A stretch of DNA of 64,000 nt, taken from positions 62,001 to 126,000 of the forward strand of contig CAVPNJ010000012.1 in NCBI GenBank assembly GCA_963706785.1, in the 5' to 3' direction. A program made the translations under genes and the position numbers. Below, piece after piece: positions 43,097-51,441 of this stretch. The notes below the pieces were generated by a model, which ran no database searches, was not told the DNA's origin, and saw only the letters and a list, made by a program, of their open reading frames with translations. The stretch's first letter is position 1, and every line of letters starts with the position of its first letter. The stretch comes from Pollutimonas sp963706785. GTDB taxonomy: Bacteria; Pseudomonadota; Gammaproteobacteria; Burkholderiales; Burkholderiaceae_B.

Positions 43097-44065
43097 ATGA
43101 AAAAGTTTATTCGACGCACCGCAGCCCTAAGTGCCGCGCTGGCTTTCTCTGCGACCGCCTTGGCGGCCTATCCCGACAAACCTATCAAGCTGCTGGTTCA
43201 CTTCCCCGCAGGCTCTTCTACAGACGTGATCGCGCGAACGCTGGCTCAAGGAGCGGGCGAGGTATTGGGGCAGCCAATTGTGATTCATAACAAGCCTGGG
43301 GCTGACGGCTCCATTGCGGCACAAGAGGCACAACGTTCAGCACCCGATGGCTATACCTTGTTTATTGCCACGAATAGCCCTATGTCTGGCGTGCCGGTGA
43401 TCCGCAAGAAGGCGCCATACGACCCGGTCAACGACTTTACGCCCATCACAGACATCGGTCGCTATTCGTTCTTCTTGTATACCCGAGCCGAGACGCCGGG
43501 TAACAACCTTCAGGAATTCGTCGATTACGCCAAGAAGAATCCAGGCACCTTGACCTATGGCTCAGGAAATATCACGGGGCTGCTGTCGTTTGCTCACGTC
43601 GCGAACGCAAACAAGCTCGAAATACTGAATGTGCCTTATAAGGGCGAGCCGCCGGGCATCACCGATATGTTGGGCGGTCATATCGACGCCATGGTTGCCA
43701 CTTCGGGCACCGGCATGCCGCACGTCCAGACCGGGAAGTTCAAGGTCCACGCCACCGTGCTACCGAAGCGCAGTCCGAACGCGCCCAACGTCCCGACGAT
43801 GGCCGAAGCCGGCATCGACAATTTCCCGATTGCGCCCTGGTTGGGTTTGTTCGGTCCGGCAGGCATGCCAGCCGACGTGGTCGCTAAGGTGAACGAGGCG
43901 TTTGCCAAGGCAATGGAGGATCCAAAAGTGAAGGAATTCATGGCGGCTCAGGACTTTATGCTGACGCCCTCCACGCCGGAAGCATTGAGCGACTTGGTCA
44001 AGGCGCAATTGGAGAGCCACAGGACCTTGCTGCGTATTACCAATCTTGCTGGCACCATTGATTAA
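43097..44065 (+). CDS. Bug/TctC-family periplasmic tricarboxylate-type receptor
   Basis: This 322-aa exported protein has a signal peptide (about residues 1-24, ending TALAA-YP) and the Bug blocks YPDKPIKLLVHFPAGSSTDV, IHNKPGADGSIAAQEAQRSA and PDGYTLFIATNS. Bug proteins bind carboxylates or aromatics for tripartite transporters or for sensing. No TctA/TctB genes are adjacent, so it is an orphan. It heads the unit with YciI-like and cycloisomerase genes (12 bp to the next), so its ligand probably feeds that pathway. Confidence 0.93.
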   Translation: MKKFIRRTAALSAALAFSATALAAYPDKPIKLLVHFPAGSSTDVIARTLAQGAGEVLGQPIVIHNKPGADGSIAAQEAQRSAPDGYTLFIATNSPMSGVPVIRKKAPYDPVNDFTPITDIGRYSFFLYTRAETPGNNLQEFVDYAKKNPGTLTYGSGNITGLLSFAHVANANKLEILNVPYKGEPPGITDMLGGHIDAMVATSGTGMPHVQTGKFKVHATVLPKRSPNAPNVPTMAEAGIDNFPIAPWLGLFGPAGMPADVVAKVNEAFAKAMEDPKVKEFMAAQDFMLTPSTPEALSDLVKAQLESHRTLLRITNLAGTID

Positions 44066-44077
44066 GTTGGAAAGACC

Positions 44078-44386
44078 ATGACGTATTTCATCGAAACTTT
44101 TGATAAACCCAGCCACCAGGCGCGACGCCAGGAGTTGCGTCCCGCGCATCTGGACTTTTTGCAGAACAACGCCCATCGTCTGCTTGCGTGTGGCGCGAAG
44201 CTACATGAGGATGGTAAAGACCAGGGCGGCGGCGTGTACATCATCACGGCCGAGAACGAGCAAGAGGCACGCGCCTTCATCGAGGCCGACCCTTTCTATC
44301 AGGGCGACCTTTTCGCAGAGGTGCGCGTCACCCGCTGGCGTAAGGCTTATGTCGACGGCAAGAGCTTTTTGCAGGTGGCGTCATGA
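44078..44386 (+). CDS. YciI-like dimeric alpha/beta-barrel protein
   Basis: This 102-aa protein of the YciI-like (DABB, ferredoxin-like) fold has blocks RPAHLDFLQNNAHRLLACGA, GGGVYIITAENEQEARAFI, DPFYQGDLFAEVRVTRWRKAY and a conserved His near residue 24. It overlaps the start of the cycloisomerase-like gene by 4 bp. Muconolactone isomerase CatC has the same general fold, and catC is missing here. So this protein may take the isomerisation step between cycloisomerase and PcaD. That is a hypothesis from position. Confidence 0.82.
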   Translation: MTYFIETFDKPSHQARRQELRPAHLDFLQNNAHRLLACGAKLHEDGKDQGGGVYIITAENEQEARAFIEADPFYQGDLFAEVRVTRWRKAYVDGKSFLQVAS

Positions 44387-45489
44387 AGATCGCCTCGATT
44401 GAGACCTTCATTATTGACTTGCCGGTGGCGCGGCCTCACAAGCTGTCCATGGCCACTATTAACGCGCACAGTCAGGTGGTCGTAAGAATTCGGACGGAAA
44501 GCGGGGTTGAGGGCCTGGGCGAAATTGCAATCATCCCCCATTACGGGGAAGAGGCGCCGGGCGCCATCAAGTCTCTCATTGATGAGTGCTTAACGCCTTA
44601 TCTGAAGGGCTATGATGCGCGCGAATTTGGCCGGATCGTGCTGCGCATGGATCAGATCATCAAAGGCAACGCCTATGCGAAGGCCGGCATTGAGATGGCG
44701 TGCGTGGACGCGACAGCCCGAGAGCTGGGTGTGCCGGCGCATCAACTCTTTGGCGGTAAGGTGCACGACACGATTCCCCTCTTGTGGGTGCTCGGTAATG
44801 GCGTTATTGAAAAAGACATCGAGGAAGCACAGCGCAAGCTCGATGCCAAGCAGTACCGTTTGTTCCTGGTCAAGATCGGCAGTGGCGACCCAAAGGAAAA
44901 CGTTGAGCGGGCGCTGGCTGTCAAAAACGCGCTTGGCGACCAGGCGAGTGTGCGGGTCGACATCAATCAAGGCTGGGATGAGGCAACGGCGACCTGGGGC
45001 ATCGCGCAGCTCGAGGCGGGCGGTATCGACGTCATCGAGCAACCCTTGCCGCGACACGACCACGAAGGAATGCGCCGCCTGACTGAGCGGTTCGCGGTAC
45101 CCATTATGGCCGATGAGGGCATCAGTACGCCGGAGGAAGCTTTGCTGATTGCAAGCAAACGTGCAGCTGATGCATTCTCGGTCAAGGTCACCAAGCATGG
45201 CGGCATGGTACGCACCAAAGAGGTGGCCGGCATCGCGCAGGCCGCCGGCATCAAGCTGTTTGGTGGAACGATGATTGAAGGGCAAATAGGCACCTCGGCC
45301 TATGCCCAGATTTTCTCGACGATGCCCAATCTGACGCTAGGGGCGCAGCTTTTTGGTCCGCACCTGCTGACGGATGATATCGCGAGCGAAGTTATCACGT
45401 TTCGCGACTATGAGATGGTTGTACCCGATGCGCCGGGCTTTGGTACGCAGCTGGATGAAGACAAGCTACGGTTCTATACCCGGAAATAG
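44383..45489 (+). CDS. Muconate cycloisomerase-like enzyme, enolase superfamily
   Basis: This 368-aa protein of the MLE branch of the enolase superfamily has an N-terminal capping domain and a barrel. Metal ligands are D193, E219 and D244, and the second catalytic Lys is K268. The usual KxK motif is LVK (162-164), so K164 is present but the first Lys is replaced by Leu. The family cyclises cis,cis-muconate to muconolactone; related members epimerise dipeptides or act on other acids. Neighbouring pcaD, LysR and Bug genes favour an aromatic-derived lactone, but the altered KxK motif makes the exact substrate uncertain. I therefore leave the symbol catB off. Confidence 0.82.
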   Translation: MKIASIETFIIDLPVARPHKLSMATINAHSQVVVRIRTESGVEGLGEIAIIPHYGEEAPGAIKSLIDECLTPYLKGYDAREFGRIVLRMDQIIKGNAYAKAGIEMACVDATARELGVPAHQLFGGKVHDTIPLLWVLGNGVIEKDIEEAQRKLDAKQYRLFLVKIGSGDPKENVERALAVKNALGDQASVRVDINQGWDEATATWGIAQLEAGGIDVIEQPLPRHDHEGMRRLTERFAVPIMADEGISTPEEALLIASKRAADAFSVKVTKHGGMVRTKEVAGIAQAAGIKLFGGTMIEGQIGTSAYAQIFSTMPNLTLGAQLFGPHLLTDDIASEVITFRDYEMVVPDAPGFGTQLDEDKLRFYTRK

Positions 45490-45516
45490 TCCAAGGACAG
45501 CGTCGAACTTCACAGG

Positions 45517-45558
45517 CCACAAGGACCGGCATAAAAGCTGTCGTCTTTGTGGTCTTTT
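45517..45558 (+). terminator. Rho-independent terminator after the cycloisomerase-like gene
   Basis: CCACAAGGAC pairs with GTCTTTGTGG (10 bp with one G:U) across a 16-base loop, followed by TCTTTT. It closes the Bug-YciI-cycloisomerase unit and separates it from the convergent kinase gene. Confidence 0.65.
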
Positions 45559-45695
45559 GCATTGCGCGCTATCTGCTTCCCCCGGAATATCTCGGGCCGC
45601 CAGCCCGGCCGCTTCCAATGATTGTCTGGGCGTAGCGATCATCCTTGTCTCATAGCGAGCAAATCGAGAATCTGCCTCTTTTGGCGTTTCGGGGA

Positions 45696-47162
45696 CTACG
45701 CCGCTGTTGTCAAGGCAAACCGGAACACTGCGCCGGGTTTTTCCCCTTCTACCACTTTGATTTCGCTGCCGTGCAGTTGCAACATGCGTTGCACGATGAT
45801 TAGCCCAAGGCCGCCGTTTTCATGCGCCGTTCTCCGTAACACCGAGGCGCGCATAAACAGGCCTTCGCGCAACTCCGCCGGAATACCTTGGCCGGTGTCG
45901 CTGACTTCCACCTGCACGGCCCCGGGTCCCCCTAGCAGGCGCACCGTAATTTCCGTACCCGGCGGGTTATGGCGTATGGCATTGTCTAGCAAATTGGTTA
46001 GTACGCGCTCTATCATGCCCAGGTCGGCGCATACGGCTGGAACAGACTTCGGGATGTCGACGGTAAGTCGCTGACGGCGCGCTTCGGCGGCCAGCTCGAA
46101 CTTCTGTAAAACGTCCTGTACCAGATCAGGTAAGGAAAATGGCTCTAGTTCGGGTTGAACCGAGCCAGACTCCAGCCGCGCCAGCTCGAAGAGTTCCTGT
46201 GCAAGCCGCCCCACTTTACTGCTTTGGCCCAGTGCTATATCAAGGTAGCGGCGGCGGTCTGCCGCACTCAAGTTTTCGTCTTTGATGCGTAAGGTTTCAA
46301 GATAACCGTGCAAGGATGTCAAGGGTGTGCGTATGTCATGGGAAATGTTCGCGACCAGGTCGCGACGCTGCTGGTCTTGTCGACTCAACTCGTGCCATTG
46401 TTCGGCAATGCGCTGTCCCATTTGCGCGAAAGTTTCGCGCAGAACAGTAATTTCGTCGCCTCGGATATCCTGGGTGGCATTCGCTTTCAACGAGGCTGCC
46501 AACTCGCCATCACCGTCAAAGCTACGCACCGTTTGCGTGAGTGCGCGCAAAGGGCGGGTGATCAATCGGAACGCGATGAGCCCCATAATCAGACCCAACA
46601 AGGCGACAATGCCCGTGACCAATAGCGTCGTACTCAAGACAGAATTAGCAGCCAGGTCGGCGACCAGTGCATCGTGGGCTTCGCCCTGCAAAACCACATA
46701 CACATAGCCCGCATTGTTACCATTTATCTGCACGGGGGCGGCGCTGAAGACCTTGCGTGTCAATGTGTTGCGCGGATCGTCTCCGAGGACTGGTAATGGC
46801 GTCCCCGCTAGAAATTGGCGTACCGGTCCCAGATCGACACTATCCCGTTTCAGGTGGCCTTGCGGCGCAGCGTTGGCGACGATATGCCCATCGCTGGACA
46901 ATAAGTAAAGCTCGACCGAGGGGTTAACCGCCATAAGCTTGTCAAAGAGCTCTCCCACTGCATCGGGCCGCCAGTCGCTTGAGTCCATCAGATTGGCCGT
47001 GTTGGCGATATGGGCGGCCAATCCGCTGGAAAGGCGTTGTACGATTTCCTGTTCCTGGCGCTTACTGGCATCGATCTGCAGCCACATTGATACGCCACTG
47101 CAAGCCAACAGTAACGCAGCGAATACTGCAGACAGGCGCTGGGTAAGCGTCAGGTGTTTCAT
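45696..47162 (-). CDS. Membrane sensor histidine kinase
   Basis: This 488-aa kinase has two membrane helices (about residues 8-28 and 172-195) flanking a periplasmic sensor region, then a HAMP segment. A HisKA domain follows with phospho-acceptor His in ISHDIRTPLTSLHGY, and an HATPase_c domain with N box NLLDNAIRHNPPG and G boxes VSDTGQGIP and GGLGLII. It overlaps the response-regulator gene by 4 bp. It faces away from, and lies next to, envelope methionine-repair genes, so it may sense periplasmic oxidation as HprS does. The stimulus is inference. Confidence 0.9.
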   Translation of the reverse strand: MKHLTLTQRLSAVFAALLLACSGVSMWLQIDASKRQEQEIVQRLSSGLAAHIANTANLMDSSDWRPDAVGELFDKLMAVNPSVELYLLSSDGHIVANAAPQGHLKRDSVDLGPVRQFLAGTPLPVLGDDPRNTLTRKVFSAAPVQINGNNAGYVYVVLQGEAHDALVADLAANSVLSTTLLVTGIVALLGLIMGLIAFRLITRPLRALTQTVRSFDGDGELAASLKANATQDIRGDEITVLRETFAQMGQRIAEQWHELSRQDQQRRDLVANISHDIRTPLTSLHGYLETLRIKDENLSAADRRRYLDIALGQSSKVGRLAQELFELARLESGSVQPELEPFSLPDLVQDVLQKFELAAEARRQRLTVDIPKSVPAVCADLGMIERVLTNLLDNAIRHNPPGTEITVRLLGGPGAVQVEVSDTGQGIPAELREGLFMRASVLRRTAHENGGLGLIIVQRMLQLHGSEIKVVEGEKPGAVFRFALTTAA

Positions 47163-47884
47163 GATGCGCTCTCCTCGCCCGGCCCGGTGGAAAATTTATA
47201 GCCCCGCCCCCATACCGTCAGTATTCGGCTTGGTTCGGCCGGATTCTGTTCAATTTTGTTGCGCAGCCGGTTTATATGTGTGTTGACGGTATGTTCGTAA
47301 CCGTCATGCTGGTAGCCCCAAACCTCGTTGAGCAAGCCCAGTCGCGAGAAAACCTGGTCAGGGTTGCGCGCAAAAAAATACAGTAGATCGAATTCTCGCG
47401 GTGTCAGGTCCAGAAGCCTGCCATTCAGCGTGGCCGAACGTGCCAGCGGATCGATAGACACCCCGTGGCGTTCCAAAAGGCCAGCTTCCATGCGTGCGTT
47501 GCGCGCCAAGGCATCTGTACGCCGAAGTAACGCCCTGACGCGCGCCACCAGCTCCAGCACGGAGAAGGGTTTAGCCAGATAATCGTCTGCACCCAGCTCC
47601 AGCCCGAGGATACGGTGCACTTCGCTGGACCGCGCGCTGGTAATGATGATAGGTGTGTAGCGCGCCATGGCGCGTGCCCGCTTGCAGATTTCCAGACCAT
47701 CCATGCTGGGCAGCATCAAGTCCAGCACCAGCGCATCCCAGTTACCCTGCTCAAGCATACGCACACCAACCGTGCCGTCGGCCGCGTGTTCCACCACATA
47801 ACCTTCATCGCGCAGGTGCAAAAGCAATAATTCGGCAATGTGGACGTCGTCTTCCACGATCAGAACGCGTTTGACGCGGTCCAT
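47159..47884 (-). CDS. OmpR-family response regulator
   Basis: Starting at the ATG 47884, the product is 241 aa. A receiver domain holds the phospho-Asp in VLDLMLPSMDG and the KPF motif in LAKPFSVLEL; a C-terminal OmpR-type winged helix holds LTPREFDLLYFFARNPDQV and EHTVNTHINRLRNKIE. It is encoded first in the unit with the kinase. The divergent gap of 150 bp to the cytochrome b gene is the obvious place for its binding site. Regulation of the plus-strand redox genes is inferred from this layout. Confidence 0.92.
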   Translation of the reverse strand: MDRVKRVLIVEDDVHIAELLLLHLRDEGYVVEHAADGTVGVRMLEQGNWDALVLDLMLPSMDGLEICKRARAMARYTPIIITSARSSEVHRILGLELGADDYLAKPFSVLELVARVRALLRRTDALARNARMEAGLLERHGVSIDPLARSATLNGRLLDLTPREFDLLYFFARNPDQVFSRLGLLNEVWGYQHDGYEHTVNTHINRLRNKIEQNPAEPSRILTVWGRGYKFSTGPGEESAS

Positions 47885-48034
47885 ATAAGCGGCCCCCAAT
47901 AAATTGCTTACTTCTTATTATCACCCTTTACCCAAACCTGATTTATCACATTTATTTTAAGTATGTGTGAGGACTTCGACATAGCCTGTGGTCAATAATA
48001 AACTCCAGTAAATGGCAATGCCCAGGAGCACAAC

Positions 48035-48670
48035 ATGCCAACTTCCTTACAGAGTCCACGCCCGGTCATGCGTGTAAACCAGGAAAACGGCGCCATCCAT
48101 CCGGGTTGGCTGCGCGTGACGCACTGGCTAAATGCTCTGGCCGTGGTCGTGATGGCCACCAGCGGTTGGCGGATTTATAACGCGTCGCCTTTGTTCGATT
48201 TCACTTTTCCCGACGGGATTACGTTGGGAGGATGGTTAGCAGGCGCCCTGCAATGGCATTTCGCAGGCATGTGGCTACTGGTGGCAAACGGCAGCCTTTA
48301 CCTTCTATTGAATATAGCCAGTGGCCGGCTGTTTCACCGTTTTTTTCCGTTATCCCCTACCGGGGTGTTGCATGACGCCATGGCAGCCCTACGCGGTAAG
48401 CTCGCCCACAGTGATCTGCGCCACTACAACCAGGTGCAGCGAGCGGCATACCTGTTCGTCATGGTGGATATCTGCTTATTGGTGATTTCCGGTCTGGTCC
48501 TGTGGAAGTCGGTACAGTTTGGCATGTTACGCGACCTATTGGGCGGGTATGAAACAGCGCGCCGTGTGCATTTTGTGGCCATGGCGCTGTTGGTTGCGTT
48601 CGTAGGCTTACATCTGATCATGGTGACCCTGGTTCCGCGCACGCTGCGGGCCATGATCCTGGGCCGATAG
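48035..48670 (+). CDS. Cytochrome b561/b-type membrane subunit
   Basis: This 211-aa protein has about four or five membrane helices of the cytochrome b561/thiosulfate-reductase type. Probable heme His residues lie in HPGWLRVTHWLNALAVVVM and LQWHFAGMW, and in the last helices with HFVAMALLVAFVGLHLIM. It is 9 bp upstream of the molybdoenzyme gene, so it likely feeds that enzyme electrons from the quinone pool. It is not the MsrQ/YedZ type that partners MsrP in E. coli; it replaces it in the gene order. Confidence 0.85.
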   Translation: MPTSLQSPRPVMRVNQENGAIHPGWLRVTHWLNALAVVVMATSGWRIYNASPLFDFTFPDGITLGGWLAGALQWHFAGMWLLVANGSLYLLLNIASGRLFHRFFPLSPTGVLHDAMAALRGKLAHSDLRHYNQVQRAAYLFVMVDICLLVISGLVLWKSVQFGMLRDLLGGYETARRVHFVAMALLVAFVGLHLIMVTLVPRTLRAMILGR

Positions 48671-48679
48671 GGGACTGTC

Positions 48680-49465
48680 ATGCGTATCGGGAAACCAATT
48701 GTTCGCCTGGATGACGAAAATATTTTGAAGGAAGCGCGCAAGTTACTTGCCTCGCGCGTACAAGAACCCTCGCGCCGTGCCTTTATTATGCGCACGCTGA
48801 CGCTAGGTGGTCTGGCTATGTTGTCGGGCTGCAGCATGAGCGATGATGCCAACGTTGAGACCGCGCTATCGGCGATCTCGCGTTGGAACGATCGCGTGCA
48901 AGGCTGGATCTTCAATCCGAACGCATTGGCCCCGACCTATCCTGAGTCGATGATCACTCGTCCATTTCCATTTAATGCATTTTACGCCGTAGAAGATGCG
49001 CCTGCGGTAGACGAAGCAACGTACCGCCTGGAGGTGACAGGGTTAGTCACCAACGCGCGTCGCTGGCAGTTAGATGAACTACGCGCCATGGCGCAAACGG
49101 AACAGATTACGCGCCATATTTGCGTTGAAGGCTGGAGCGCTATCGGCCGTTGGGGAGGTGTGCGATTTTCTGATTTTCTGAAACAGGTCGGAGCGGATAT
49201 TACGGCCAAGTACGTGGGGTTCAAATGTGCGGACGACTATTACACCAGCATAGACATGCCTACAGCACTGCATCCGCAAACATTGCTAACTTTGACCTAT
49301 GACGGCAAAACGTTGCCGCGTAAATATGGTTTTCCTATGAAGCTGCGTATGCCAACCAAGCTCGGTTACAAAAATCCGAAACATATTCGGGCGATTTTTG
49401 TAACAAATACGTATCCCGGAGGCTACTGGGAAGATCAGGGCTATAACTGGTTTGGCGGCAGTTGA
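48680..49465 (+). CDS. MsrP/YedY-like molybdopterin oxidoreductase, lipoprotein with twin-Arg signal
   Basis: This 261-aa sulfite-oxidase-fold protein has the molybdenum Cys ligand at C148 in RHICVEGWSAIGRWGG. The N-terminus has a twin-arginine motif (SRRAFIMRT) and then a lipobox LSGC ending at C51, so it is exported folded and anchored to the membrane. In E. coli MsrP reduces methionine sulfoxide in periplasmic proteins. Here adjacent genes encode a cytochrome b, a Met-rich protein, MsrB and MsrA, which supports the same type of activity. The alternative is a sulfite or other oxidase. Confidence 0.88.
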   Translation: MRIGKPIVRLDDENILKEARKLLASRVQEPSRRAFIMRTLTLGGLAMLSGCSMSDDANVETALSAISRWNDRVQGWIFNPNALAPTYPESMITRPFPFNAFYAVEDAPAVDEATYRLEVTGLVTNARRWQLDELRAMAQTEQITRHICVEGWSAIGRWGGVRFSDFLKQVGADITAKYVGFKCADDYYTSIDMPTALHPQTLLTLTYDGKTLPRKYGFPMKLRMPTKLGYKNPKHIRAIFVTNTYPGGYWEDQGYNWFGGS

Positions 49466-49528
49466 TGATGGCCTATCTTTTCAATTGATGTTGTCTCTTT
49501 CCACTGGGGTCAAAACGAGGAGTTAACC

Positions 49529-49852
49529 ATGAAGACAGTTACCGCTACCGTACTCGCCATGTGCCTATCTTTCGGGGCAAGCAGCGCGTTTTCTGCTGAC
49601 ACGATGGGCAGGGACAAGGAGAGTAAGGACAATATGAGCAAAAGCTCGATGTCCAAAGATAGTATGAGCCCGAGTGGCATGTCCGAGAGCAGTAAGCCGC
49701 ATGACGGCATGTCGAAGGACAGCACGAAACACGATGGCATGGGCAAGAGCGGCATGTCTAAAAGCAATATGTCCCACAGTGATAAGTCAAAAAGCGGCAT
49801 TAAACACGATCAGATGGGCAAGGACTCTACTTCAGATAACGGTATGAAATAG
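49529..49852 (+). CDS. Exported methionine-rich pentapeptide (MXKDX-type) repeat protein
   Basis: This 107-aa protein has a Sec signal peptide (cleavage near SSAFSA-DT). The mature chain is low complexity, built on a five-residue period with Met at the repeated position. Eleven Met residues follow the signal, each spaced 5, 10 or 15 residues from the next, with Ser, Lys, Asp and Gly between. It contains no Cys in the mature part and is very hydrophilic. Such MXKDX proteins have no established function that I know. Placed between an MsrP-like enzyme and MsrB/MsrA, it may be an oxidisable methionine sink, like MrpX of Azospira. Confidence 0.85.
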   Translation: MKTVTATVLAMCLSFGASSAFSADTMGRDKESKDNMSKSSMSKDSMSPSGMSESSKPHDGMSKDSTKHDGMGKSGMSKSNMSHSDKSKSGIKHDQMGKDSTSDNGMK

Positions 49853-49935
49853 TCAATTTGGAGGCGAAAAGAAGGACGAGCGGACGCGGCTAACTAGTCA
49901 GTCGCCCACTGCATATATCCGGAGTACATCACATC

Positions 49936-50445
49936 ATGGCATACACACGCAGGTTATTTCTGGGCGCTGGCGGCGCTTCCGTCTTGGCCGGGCTATTGGG
50001 CACACTGGGCCGCACGCATGGACAAGTAGTGGCGCAGACGGCAGAGACCACGTTCCCGGTTTCCCACAGTGACGCCGAATGGCGCCGGTTGCTGTCACCT
50101 GCGCAATACCAGGTGCTTCGCCAGGCCGGCACCGAACGCCCCTATTCCAGCCCCCTTAACGACGAGCACCGCGAGGGCACCTTCACCTGCGCGGGCTGCC
50201 AGCAAGATTTGTACGCCTCGGACACCAAGTTCGAGAGCGGCACCGGATGGCCCAGCTTCTATCAACCGCTGGAGCATGCCGTGGGCGAAACGCGCGACAG
50301 CAGCTTTGGGATGATACGCAGTGCCGTGCACTGCAGCCGTTGCGGCGGACATCTCGGTCATGTCTTCAACGACGGCCCCAAGCCGACGGGACTGCGCTAT
50401 TGCATGAATGGTATTGCCATGAATTTTCGTCTTGCGACAAGCTAA
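49936..50445 (+). CDS. msrB: Exported peptide-methionine (R)-S-oxide reductase
   Basis: This 169-aa protein has a twin-Arg-like signal (YTRRLFLGAGGASVLAGLLG) followed by a complete MsrB domain. Zinc Cys pairs are C85/C88 and C133/C136, with catalytic C156 in LRYCMNG and GHLGHVFNDGP. It reduces the R epimer of methionine sulfoxide in proteins. An exported MsrB apart from any PilB/MsrAB fusion fits a periplasmic repair role beside the MsrP-like enzyme. How its Cys is re-reduced in the periplasm is not evident from the window. Confidence 0.9.
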   Translation: MAYTRRLFLGAGGASVLAGLLGTLGRTHGQVVAQTAETTFPVSHSDAEWRRLLSPAQYQVLRQAGTERPYSSPLNDEHREGTFTCAGCQQDLYASDTKFESGTGWPSFYQPLEHAVGETRDSSFGMIRSAVHCSRCGGHLGHVFNDGPKPTGLRYCMNGIAMNFRLATS

Positions 50446-50506
50446 ATGCATACTGTTCAGCGCAATTTCAAGATAGCCCATATACTCAACTCAAGGACGT
50501 TTCTTT

Positions 50507-51226
50507 ATGATCAGGCATGTATATATGGGTCGCTCGACGACTCTGCGTATCGGCGCCACGACCCTTTTAGCCCTCGCCGCAGTGCTTTACGGCGCCAGTT
50601 CGGCCTATTGCGCTGAACAGGCGTTCATCATTGCGCCGCCGGACGTAGACGAGCCCTCATCGTCATCTCACCAAGAAATCGCGGTCCTTGCCGGTGGCTG
50701 CTTCTGGGGGGTGCAAGGGGTATTTCAGCATGTAAAAGGCGTAAGTCAGGCCTTGTCTGGTTATGTCGGCGGCAACGCTGATACCGCGCACTATGATAAT
50801 GTCAGCATGGGCGATACGGGTCATGCCGAAGCCGTGCAAATTACCTATGATCCGACGGAAATTACCTACGGTCAGTTGCTGCAAATCTATTTCTCGGTAG
50901 CGCACGACCCCACGCAAAAGAATCGGCAAGGGCCTGATACGGGCTCACAGTACCGCTCAACAATTTTTGCCACGAAGAGCCAGCAGCATAAAATTGCACA
51001 GGCTTATATTGAGCAGCTAGGCAAGTCTGGCGTGTACCGCAAGCCAATAGTCACCACGATCGAGGACCAGAAAAACTTCTATCCGGCCGAGCCGTATCAT
51101 CAGGACTATTTAGTGAAGCACCCAGACAGCCTGTATATTGTCTTCAACGATATGCCCAAGATAGCGAACCTGGCCAAGGAGTTTGGCGAACGTTATCGGG
51201 ACAAACCGGTGCTGGTAAATAGGTAA
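50507..51226 (+). CDS. msrA: Exported peptide-methionine (S)-S-oxide reductase
   Basis: This 239-aa protein has an N-terminal signal sequence (about residues 1-36, ending SAYCA-EQ) and the MsrA domain with catalytic C65 in GGCFWGVQGVF, plus VSGYVGG-like LSGYVGGNADTAHY and AEPYHQDYL. It reduces the S epimer of methionine sulfoxide. It is 61 bp after msrB and closes the plus-strand series. An internal Met at residue 7 (50525) is an alternative start; the signal is intact either way. Confidence 0.92.
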   Translation: MIRHVYMGRSTTLRIGATTLLALAAVLYGASSAYCAEQAFIIAPPDVDEPSSSSHQEIAVLAGGCFWGVQGVFQHVKGVSQALSGYVGGNADTAHYDNVSMGDTGHAEAVQITYDPTEITYGQLLQIYFSVAHDPTQKNRQGPDTGSQYRSTIFATKSQQHKIAQAYIEQLGKSGVYRKPIVTTIEDQKNFYPAEPYHQDYLVKHPDSLYIVFNDMPKIANLAKEFGERYRDKPVLVNR

Positions 51227-51441
51227 GGGCGGCATCTATTTCACCGGCTGGTCGACACCGGGCTGTCGAAACCGGAAAAAAGTGGATGATCGAAGACGAC
51301 GACGACAGCTTGCGCAATTTTACCCCGCTCGACGTACGGTGTTACGACGAGTCCCTTGGCAATGAGGCAGCTTCCCTTGATTATTCCACTACGTTAGTTA
51401 AACCGTTTTCTACGTCGATGTGCCGCCCGGTGCAGTGCCAA

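Noticed and set aside
49510..49800. Minus-strand hydrophobic frame opposite the MXKDX gene
   Set aside because: It is the reverse complement of Met/Ser/Asp codons, which reads as Leu/Met/Ser; the plus frame has a proper signal peptide and ribosome binding site.
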